From QZLE01 sp033852075 (lineage in GTDB: Bacteria; Pseudomonadota; Gammaproteobacteria; QZLD01), in contig JAWSVC010000010.1 of the NCBI GenBank assembly GCA_033852075.1, forward strand, positions 1 through 64,000: a DNA stretch of 64,000 nt, written 5' to 3'. The translations under genes and the position numbers were made by a program. Below, piece by piece: positions 57,144 to 64,000 of the stretch (the stretch's first letter is position 1; every line of letters begins with the position of its first letter). The notes beneath the pieces are model-generated. The model was not told the DNA's origin. It ran no database searches and worked only from the letters and a program-made list of their open reading frames with translations.

Positions 57144-59186
57144 ATGTCTGCTAATGCCAAAAACGATCTCAAGCAAGAAGTTACTAAACTTAAAAAAGAG
57201 CTGGAAATTACAAATGCAGCTCTTGATAATGCCAATTATGAATTAAAAATCCTTGAGAAAGAGAATAACCTTTATTCAGAAATAAACAGATCTAGCGGGT
57301 TGGCTAATCTTCTCGATATTCTTGGGGCGCAAATTAGCACAATACCTGAGGTTGATGGTTTTTTTATCAATTTGGTAGATCCTGAGCATAAAAGCTTGAT
57401 ATGCGAAAAGGTTCAATTACCTAAAGAGTTTAAAGGGCTAGAGAAAACATGTCTTAAATATAAATTTCTTTTAGCGAAAAGAGATGCAAATGTAATTGCA
57501 TTTAAGAAAAGGCAGATACTGTTTGTAGATAGCGATAATATTGATGATTTTCCCCGGTCCAGAGCCAGGTACTTAAGGTGGAAGATGCATGGTGTAGCTT
57601 ATATCCCTTTAATGTACGGTATCTCTACTCCGATAGGGATATTACAGATATTTAGTCAAACCAAAGAAATATCTACTGCAACGGTAGAATTAGCGGCAGG
57701 GTGTTCGAAGTTCTTTTGCAGCCAATTAAAAAACTCAATGCGGATAGCCGAGCTTGAGGAAATAGAAGTTAGTCTAAAGTCTGCTCAGGATGAGCAAAAA
57801 AAGTTTCTTGAATTTGTAGAAAAGGAAAACCGTTTAACAAAAGTTGACCAGGTATATGACCATTTTACTAAGGAGATGCTAATAAAATATAAGTTTGACC
57901 TAGCTGGTATTGTTATGAGGGTTGGGGATAGATTGGCTGTTCAGAAAAATACCGTTATTGATGAAAAGTATGCTGCCATTTTAAAAGAGTGGGATGATTA
58001 TTATAAAAATGTAACATACGAGATAGCGCCTCTGGACGGAGCTACAGCAACGGCTTTTTGCCAGAAAACTCCTCTTATGATTCGTGATGTTATAGATATA
58101 TTAGATTTGCCTATGTCGGGAAAAGACAGGCACGCGCTTCAAATATTGAGAAACCCCAGAACATTTTTATTTGTACCGATAATTAGCGGTGAAGAAACCA
58201 TTGGTGTGTTTTGGCTTATTACCCTGTCAGAGGTTTTGGATATATCCGATAATGATCTTACCGTAATCAAACTTTTAGGCAGATTTTTAGGGGCGATTAT
58301 AGAAAACGCAGAAACATATGAGGTGGTAGAGACTCAGAAAAATGAAATTACTGACCTTAATCGTTGTTTGGAAGAAAAAATTAACGAATTACACGGCTCG
58401 TTAGAAGATTTAAAACGCACTCAGGATTATCTGGTACAGACTGAAAAAATGGTATCCCTTGGAGGTTTGGTTGCAGGTGTTGCTCATGAAATAAATACTC
58501 CGGTAGGAATTGGGGTAACTACAGCATCTCATCTAAAAGATAAAACTGAGTTGATTGTGAACTTATACCAGGAAGGGGTGATTACCCATGGTGCCTTAAA
58601 GGATTATTTGGCAATAGCGAAAGAAAGTACGGATATTATTTTATCAAACATGGGGCGAGCGGCAGAGCTAATAAACAGCTTTAAGCAAATTGCCGTAGAT
58701 CAATCATGCGATAGTCTCAGGGCGTTTAAAATTAATGAATATATACATGAAATTTTAATTAGTGTGAGCGCAAAGTTTAAAAATACCCCATATAAAATAG
58801 AGGTGGTTTGTCCGCATGAGTTTGAAATCAATAGTTTTCCGGGAGCTATCTCACAGATATTAACCAACTTATTAATGAACTCATTAATTCATGGTTTTGA
58901 AGGTTTAGATCACGGAACTATTAAGATAGAAGTTACAAAAAAAGAAGATACAGTCTACCTATCCTATCAGGATTCAGGTCATGGGATCGCCAAAGAAAAT
59001 CTGGCATATATATTTGACCCGTTTTTTACTACAAAACGGGGGCAGGGAGGAAGTGGTTTGGGACTACAGATTGTTTATAACCTGGTTACCCAGACCTTAC
59101 GTGGAAAAATAATGTGTCAAAGTGAACCAGATAATGGCGCGATTTTTGAGCTAGAATTTCCGGCGGATCTGGAAAATCAGTTTTAA
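57144..59186 (+). CDS. GAF-GAF sensor histidine kinase 1
   Basis: A 680-residue cytoplasmic histidine kinase. A coiled coil spans about 5-45, followed by two GAF-like domains (about 50-200 and 220-400), a helical linker, then the kinase core. The H-box is VAGVAHEINTPVGIGVTTAS, the N-box QILTNLLMNSLIHGF, G1 DSGHGIAKENLAYIFDPFFT and G2 GQGGSGLGLQIVYN. All catalytic elements are intact. There is no receiver domain or membrane helix, and no response regulator is encoded nearby, so the partner is unknown. It is paralogous to the next gene over its full length. Confidence 0.9.
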   Translation: MSANAKNDLKQEVTKLKKELEITNAALDNANYELKILEKENNLYSEINRSSGLANLLDILGAQISTIPEVDGFFINLVDPEHKSLICEKVQLPKEFKGLEKTCLKYKFLLAKRDANVIAFKKRQILFVDSDNIDDFPRSRARYLRWKMHGVAYIPLMYGISTPIGILQIFSQTKEISTATVELAAGCSKFFCSQLKNSMRIAELEEIEVSLKSAQDEQKKFLEFVEKENRLTKVDQVYDHFTKEMLIKYKFDLAGIVMRVGDRLAVQKNTVIDEKYAAILKEWDDYYKNVTYEIAPLDGATATAFCQKTPLMIRDVIDILDLPMSGKDRHALQILRNPRTFLFVPIISGEETIGVFWLITLSEVLDISDNDLTVIKLLGRFLGAIIENAETYEVVETQKNEITDLNRCLEEKINELHGSLEDLKRTQDYLVQTEKMVSLGGLVAGVAHEINTPVGIGVTTASHLKDKTELIVNLYQEGVITHGALKDYLAIAKESTDIILSNMGRAAELINSFKQIAVDQSCDSLRAFKINEYIHEILISVSAKFKNTPYKIEVVCPHEFEINSFPGAISQILTNLLMNSLIHGFEGLDHGTIKIEVTKKEDTVYLSYQDSGHGIAKENLAYIFDPFFTTKRGQGGSGLGLQIVYNLVTQTLRGKIMCQSEPDNGAIFELEFPADLENQF

Positions 59187-59262
59187 TAATTGGATGAATC
59201 TATTGGTAATTAACCCATTGTTTTAGTTAAAGACAAATTCAATCATTTGCCTATATAGGTGC

Positions 59263-59268
59263 TATAAT
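59263..59268 (+). promoter_or_regulatory. -10 box of the second GAF histidine kinase
   Basis: TATAAT ends 42 nt before the ATG, the same spacing as in the upstream paralogue, with GAGGA and GATAATACTA conserved between box and start codon. Confidence 0.55.
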
Positions 59269-59309
59269 TAAAAGAGTTAGATAAAATGTCTGAGGATTAG
59301 ATAATACTA

Positions 59310-61457
59310 ATGCCTGCTAATATCAAAAAAAACCTTAAGCAAGAAGTTGCCAGACTGCAAAAAGAGCTGGAAATAACCAAGGCGGATCTTGATAATGCAA
59401 ATGCTGAACTAAGCCTTTTTGAAAAAGAGAACAAACTATATTCCGAAGTTGCCAGGTTGCAAAAAGAGCTGGAAATAACCAAGGCGGCTCTTGATAATGC
59501 GAATATTGAGCTAAGTCTTTTAGAGAAAGAGAATAATCTATATTCAGAAATAAATATTTCCGGTGGACTTAGTAATCTTCTTGATATTCTTGGAGCACAA
59601 ATTAAAACAATACCAGAGGTGGATGGTTATTCGATCTATTTAGTAGATCCAGAGCATACATGTTTGATATGTGAAAAAATAATGCTGCCTGAAGAATTTA
59701 AGGGTATTGAGAAAACATGTCTTAAATATAAATACCAGTTGGATAAAAAGGATGCGATTATCGTCGCGTTTAAAAATAGACAGATATTGTATGTAAATAG
59801 TCAGAATATTGATGAGTTTCCAGAGGCAAGAACCAAATATTCAAGGTGGAAGATGCAGGGTGTGGCGTATATCCCACTAATGTACGGTGTCTCTACTCCA
59901 ATAGGTGTATTGCAGATATTTAGTCAAACCAAAGAGATAAAACCGGGAACGGCCAAGTTGGCAGATGGGTGCTCAAAGTTTTTCTGTAGCCAATTAAAAA
60001 ATTCAATGCGAATAGCAGAGCTGGAGAGAATAGAGGTTAATCTCAAATCGGCTCAGGATGAGCAAAAAAAGTTTCTTGAGTTTGTAGAAAAGGGAAATAA
60101 CTTAACCAGAGTAGACGAAGTATATGAGCACTTTACTAAAGAGATGCTAAATAGATATGATTTTGATCTTGCCGGTATCGTTATGAGGGTTGGTGATAAA
60201 TTAGTAGCGCAGAAAAATACCATTATTGATAAAAAGTATGCTGCAATTTTAAAAGAATGGAACAATTATTTTAAAGATGTAACCTTTGAGATAAATCCCT
60301 ATGATGGGGGGACGGCAGCTGCATTTTGTCAGAAGACGCTACTTATGTTTCATGATGTTATGGAAATCTTAGATTTACCTATGTCAGAAAAAGACAGGGG
60401 AGCGCTTGAGATACTGAAAACCCCAAGAACATATCTATTGGTGCCAATAATTCGAGGCGAGGATATTATAGGTGTGATTTGGCTTGTTACTCTTGAAGAT
60501 ACATTGGAAATATCTGATAACGACCTTGCAGTTATAAAACTATTGGGGAGGTTTTTGGGCGCGATTATTGAAAATGCAGAGACTTATGAGGTAGTAGAGA
60601 CTCAGAAAAATGAAATTAGCGATCTAAATCGTAACTTAGAGCAAAAAATCTCAGAATTACATGAATCATTGGAAGATTTAAAACATACTCAGGATTATCT
60701 GGTGCAGACTGAAAAAATGGTGGCCTTGGGGGGGTTGGTTGCAGGTGTCGCTCACGAAATAAATACTCCAGTCGGAGTTGGGGTAACAACGATATCTTAC
60801 CTAAAAGAAAAAACGGAATGGATAAATAAGCTGTATGTGGATGGGGAGATTACCAATAGGGCGTTAAAAAACTACTTGGCAATAGCTCTGGAAAGTGAGG
60901 ATATTATTTTATCAAATATGGGGCGTGCGGCAGAGTTAATTAATAGTTTTAAGCAAATTGCCGTAGACCAGTCTTGTGATAATTTAAGGGTGTTTAAGAT
61001 TCATGAATATATACATGAAATTCTAATTAGTGTGAGCGCTAAATTTAAAAATACCCCATATGAAATCGAGGTGGTTTGCCCTCAAGAATTCGAAATCAAT
61101 AGTTTTCCGGGAGCTATCTCGCAGATATTAACCAACTTATTAATGAACTCGTTAATTCATGGTTTTGATGGTTTAGATCATGGAACTATTAGGATAGAGG
61201 TTACAAAAAAAGAAGAAACGGTCTACCTATCATATCAAGACTCAGGTTGTGGGATCGCCAAAGAAAATTTGGCTCATGTATTTGACCCATTTTTTACTAC
61301 TAAACGAGGTCAAGGCGGGAGTGGTTTAGGATTACAAATTGTTTATAACTTAGTTGTCCAGACCTTGCATGGAAAAATAATGTGTCAAAGCGAACCGGAT
61401 AATGGGGCAATCTTTAATCTTGAATTTCCAGTAGATCTGGAAAAATTGCTTCAATAA
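59310..61457 (+). CDS. GAF-GAF sensor histidine kinase 2
   Basis: A 715-residue paralogue of the preceding kinase with the same order: coiled coil, two GAF-like domains, H-box VAGVAHEINTPVGVGVTTIS, N-box QILTNLLMNSLIHGF, G1 DSGCGIAKENLAHVFDPFFT, G2 GQGGSGLGLQIVYN. It is longer because the N-terminal coiled coil is duplicated in tandem. Two 34-residue units (EVARLQKELEITKADLDNAN and EVARLQKELEITKAALDNAN) start at 59343 and 59445, an exact 102-bp period. It is cytoplasmic, with no receiver domain and no adjacent response regulator. Confidence 0.9.
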   Translation: MPANIKKNLKQEVARLQKELEITKADLDNANAELSLFEKENKLYSEVARLQKELEITKAALDNANIELSLLEKENNLYSEINISGGLSNLLDILGAQIKTIPEVDGYSIYLVDPEHTCLICEKIMLPEEFKGIEKTCLKYKYQLDKKDAIIVAFKNRQILYVNSQNIDEFPEARTKYSRWKMQGVAYIPLMYGVSTPIGVLQIFSQTKEIKPGTAKLADGCSKFFCSQLKNSMRIAELERIEVNLKSAQDEQKKFLEFVEKGNNLTRVDEVYEHFTKEMLNRYDFDLAGIVMRVGDKLVAQKNTIIDKKYAAILKEWNNYFKDVTFEINPYDGGTAAAFCQKTLLMFHDVMEILDLPMSEKDRGALEILKTPRTYLLVPIIRGEDIIGVIWLVTLEDTLEISDNDLAVIKLLGRFLGAIIENAETYEVVETQKNEISDLNRNLEQKISELHESLEDLKHTQDYLVQTEKMVALGGLVAGVAHEINTPVGVGVTTISYLKEKTEWINKLYVDGEITNRALKNYLAIALESEDIILSNMGRAAELINSFKQIAVDQSCDNLRVFKIHEYIHEILISVSAKFKNTPYEIEVVCPQEFEINSFPGAISQILTNLLMNSLIHGFDGLDHGTIRIEVTKKEETVYLSYQDSGCGIAKENLAHVFDPFFTTKRGQGGSGLGLQIVYNLVVQTLHGKIMCQSEPDNGAIFNLEFPVDLEKLLQ
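59343..59546 (+). repeat. 102-bp in-frame tandem duplication in kinase 2
   Basis: Two 102-bp units, about 85-90% identical, encode consecutive 34-residue coiled-coil segments. The period preserves the reading frame. The first kinase has a single unit at the same place, so this is a recent local duplication lengthening the coil. Confidence 0.8.
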
Positions 61458-61570
61458 TGGATTGATTGACCTGTAAAATCATTTAGAAAGCGCAAATGTT
61501 TTTTGGGAAATTGTCCTCCCGATCACGGTTTAGTATTATCACAACACAGTTTTTAACAGCAGACAAAAAG

Positions 61571-63667
61571 ATGAAACAACTTTCACTGGTGCAATTAAGC
61601 GGAGTAGGTGGCAAGGTAGTAGAAAAACTGCACAAGCTAGGTGTTGGCTCAGTGAATGATTTGTTGCTGCATCTTCCGTTTCGTTATGAAGACAGAACCA
61701 GGATTACCCCAATTTCAGTGCTTAGGGAAGGTGATAAGGCTCTGATTGAAGGCGAGATAGAATCATGCGAAGTTGTAGTCGGTAGGCGTCGCCGTTTGGT
61801 TTGTCAGATACGGGATGAAAGTGGAAGTATATCAATAAACTTTTTTCACTTTTATCCATCCCAACAAAAAGCTTTTCAGTCGGGGAAAAGAATCCAGTGC
61901 TTTGGAGAGGTAACTCAAAATGGTTGGCTGCCATCCATGGTGCATCCGGAATATCGGATCTTACGTAATGGAGAGGTTTCCACCGTTCCGGATACCCTTA
62001 CCCCAATATATCCTACCACTCAGGGGTTAGGGCAGGCACAGTTGCAAAAGCTGGTGCAGCAAGCATTTAGTGTTTCCAAACGAAATCAGGATATGTTGCA
62101 AGATCTATTGCCAGAACAGATTATGTGTAGGAAGGGTTATCCTGAATTGGCTCAGGCAATAGCATTTATACATGCGCCACCGCCAGATGCTTCTGTCGAG
62201 CTTTTAGAAGAGCGTGAACACATCACGTTTAAACGGATGGCATATGAAGAGTTATTAGCACATAACATTGCTATGCGTGAATATCGGACGCGTATGCTGA
62301 AAAAGGACGATTCTTTTGTAATTCCATTCAACCCTAAAATAAAATCCGGATTTCTGCAAAATCTTGGTTTTAATCTTACTGCCGCGCAAAGTCGGGTATT
62401 GCAGGAAATATATTCCGATCTCGCTACTCCAACACCAATGCTTAGGCTGGTACAAGGAGATGTTGGTTCTGGTAAGACTGTAGTGGCGGCTCTATCGGCA
62501 TTGCAGTGTGTTGCCAGTGGATATCAAGTGGCAATAATGGCTCCAACTGAGCTATTGGCAGAACAGCATCTGAAAAATTTTTGCAACTGGGTTGAACCCC
62601 TGGGGATACAGGTGGCATGGTTATCAGGGAAGGTGAAAGGAAAGACGCGAGAGAAAACCCTTGATTCAATCCAAACAGGTTTCTCTAAGGTGATTATTGG
62701 TACCCATGCAGTATTTCAGGAAGATGTTAAATATCAAAAACTGGCATTGACTATTATCGACGAGCAGCATCGTTTTGGGGTGCATCAGCGTTTGGCCCTG
62801 AAAGAGAAGGGCATGGAAGACAAGGCCGGTGCTCAGGACAGTAGAAAGCCGCACCAGCTGATTATGACGGCTACGCCAATTCCGCGTACTCTGGCAATGG
62901 TTGCCTATGCTGATTTAGACACCTCCATTATTGACGAACTACCTCCGGGTAGAAAACCAATCAAAACAGTAGTGATTCCTGAACAACGTCGGGCAGAAGT
63001 AATTGAAAGAGTTAGGGATGCATGCCAAAAAGGTAGTCAGGTTTACTGGGTATGCCCATTGATTGATGAATCGGAAAAGATTGAGTGTGAGGCAGCAGCA
63101 GAAACACAAAATGCCTTAGCGCAGCAACTTTCAAATCTGAATGTTGGTCTGGTGCATGGGCGTATGAAGGCGCAGGAAAAAGAAGAGGCTATGCAGCAAT
63201 TTAAACGAGGTGAGATTGATCTTTTGGTTGCAACTACGGTTATTGAGGTTGGAGTTGATGTTGCTAATGCTAGCCTGATGATTATTGAAAACTCCGAAAG
63301 ATTGGGGTTGTCGCAGCTGCATCAATTGCGCGGTAGAGTGGGGCGTGGTAGTAAAGATAGTAGCTGCGTATTGCTATACAAGGGGCCATTGTCGCAGATG
63401 GCTAAGTCAAGGCTGCAGACGATTCGTGAGTCTAATGATGGTTTTTATATTGCGCAAAAAGATCTGGAGTTAAGAGGGCCGGGAGAGGTTTTGGGAACCA
63501 GACAGACCGGAGCAATTGGTTTTAAGGTTGCAGATCTGGCTCGTGATGAAGAATTGTTGGATGAAATGCAGCAGGTAGGTGATGAAATTTTGGCAAATTA
63601 TCCAGAGTTAGTAGAGCCGTTGAAGCAGCGTTGGATTGGTGATTCTTCGCGCTATGGAGAGGTGTGA
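61571..63667 (+). CDS. recG: RecG ATP-dependent DNA helicase
   Basis: A 698-residue helicase that reverses stalled forks and branch-migrates junctions. The wedge/OB domain starts QLSGVGGKVVEKLHKLGVGS and includes DLLLHLPFRYEDRT. Helicase motifs follow: LVQGDVGSGKTVVAALSAL, APTELLAEQH, IIDEQHRFGVHQR, MTATPIPRTLAM, ATTVIEVGVDV and QLHQLRGRVGRG. The C-terminal RecG tail (RGPGEVLGTRQTGAIGFKVA) is present. I chose ATG 61571, which matches the family N-terminus; an in-frame ATG at 61496 would add 25 residues unlike RecG. Confidence 0.96.
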   Translation: MKQLSLVQLSGVGGKVVEKLHKLGVGSVNDLLLHLPFRYEDRTRITPISVLREGDKALIEGEIESCEVVVGRRRRLVCQIRDESGSISINFFHFYPSQQKAFQSGKRIQCFGEVTQNGWLPSMVHPEYRILRNGEVSTVPDTLTPIYPTTQGLGQAQLQKLVQQAFSVSKRNQDMLQDLLPEQIMCRKGYPELAQAIAFIHAPPPDASVELLEEREHITFKRMAYEELLAHNIAMREYRTRMLKKDDSFVIPFNPKIKSGFLQNLGFNLTAAQSRVLQEIYSDLATPTPMLRLVQGDVGSGKTVVAALSALQCVASGYQVAIMAPTELLAEQHLKNFCNWVEPLGIQVAWLSGKVKGKTREKTLDSIQTGFSKVIIGTHAVFQEDVKYQKLALTIIDEQHRFGVHQRLALKEKGMEDKAGAQDSRKPHQLIMTATPIPRTLAMVAYADLDTSIIDELPPGRKPIKTVVIPEQRRAEVIERVRDACQKGSQVYWVCPLIDESEKIECEAAAETQNALAQQLSNLNVGLVHGRMKAQEKEEAMQQFKRGEIDLLVATTVIEVGVDVANASLMIIENSERLGLSQLHQLRGRVGRGSKDSSCVLLYKGPLSQMAKSRLQTIRESNDGFYIAQKDLELRGPGEVLGTRQTGAIGFKVADLARDEELLDEMQQVGDEILANYPELVEPLKQRWIGDSSRYGEV

Positions 63668-64000
63668 ATCCCTGGATATGAAAATTATTTTTGCAATTTT
63701 CCACACGCGTGGAAAATTTCAAGTGTTTGTAAAGTAAGTGAATTAAATTTTAAAATGTGGAAAAATATAGTTTATCAGTTCGGTAGGATAGGCATTTTTC
63801 TCCCAAAAATACAAATAAATGCCATCCCTGCGAAGGCCATTTTGGATTGGCGTTACGGAGAGGTTTAAAACGGTCTTTCAGGCATTCCTCTTTCAGTCCA
63901 TACTTCATATGGTAAAAGGATATTTGCAGAATAAAAATAATAAATTGTACCTGCTGAAAAAAGGGAATAGATAAAAATTAAAAGCTGAATTTTTTTCTTA
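63668..64000. other. Downstream region to the window end
   Basis: These 333 bp hold a CCACACG-type hairpin soon after recG, then AT-rich sequence. I see no gene start, RNA gene or known repeat. Confidence 0.5.
63696..63717. repeat. CCACACG hairpin after recG
   Basis: Arms ATTTTCCAC and GTGGAAAAT with an ACGC loop, extended by one A-T pair. It is nearly identical to the palindrome at 36269-36290 and lies 28 nt after the recG stop, so it could act as its terminator. Confidence 0.7.

Noticed and set aside
1..64000. CRISPR array, tRNA or rRNA genes
   Set aside because: No regularly spaced direct repeats, no cas genes and no tRNA or rRNA-like sequence were seen.

Overview
The window reads as chromosome of a moderately AT-rich, Gram-negative gammaproteobacterium-like organism. 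Supporting evidence is a complete Imp/HSI-type type VI secretion system (T6SS), Mpl murein recycling, UbiX, RecG, ClpB with a textbook heat-shock promoter, lipoprotein and outer-membrane-type signals, and many REP-like palindromes. I cannot name the species from sequence alone. No rRNA, tRNA, CRISPR array, integrase or transposase gene was found.

Layout. 1-3 kb: the start of an Rhs protein that runs off the left edge, a divergent class 3 lipase, a TRIC-type channel and a cluster of repeats. 3-5.8 kb: a large secreted protein with a structured leader RNA. 5.8-35.1 kb: the T6SS, all on the minus strand. Read in transcription order it is elyC-like gene, tagH(fha), tssJ, tssK, tssL, tssM, tagF, pppA, tssA, tssB, tssC1, tssC2, tagJ, tssE, tssF, tssG, clpV, hcp, vgrG, a HEAT-like TIGR02270 protein and a degenerate ketosynthase-like protein. 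Hairpins at the tssC1/tssC2, tssC2/tagJ, clpV/hcp and hcp/vgrG junctions could set the stoichiometry of sheath, tube and spike. The PppA/FHA/TagF parts of the threonine-phosphorylation switch are present, but no PpkA kinase is in view.

35-64 kb is a mixed housekeeping and signalling region. It holds a secretin-N-like exported protein, clpB, an exported concanavalin-like protein, a pentapeptide-repeat protein, the two-subunit 2-oxoacid:ferredoxin oxidoreductase korAB, a diguanylate cyclase and acetate kinase. These are followed by an XRE regulator facing a small unknown gene across two identical operators, a NIF3/YqfO-like protein, ubiX, mpl and a phosphofructokinase with pyrophosphate-type signature residues. 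Next come a second copy of the large secreted protein with its leader RNA, a GAF-GAF-GGDEF protein, ridA, two tandem GAF-GAF histidine kinases and recG. KorAB, acetate kinase and the PPi-type PFK together suggest flexible or low-oxygen, energy-saving central metabolism (inference).

The most interesting signals are non-coding. (1) A roughly 150-nt leader precedes both paralogous secreted-protein genes, which lie 48 kb apart. Its single-stranded segments are conserved while its helices change by compensatory substitution, as expected for a cis-regulatory RNA. (2) A 204-bp MITE-like element occurs in three full copies and one partial copy. (3) A foldback element with covarying stems sits directly after three plus-strand genes in the same orientation. 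(4) Several smaller palindrome families are present. None of these repeats was noticed inside the 29-kb T6SS block.
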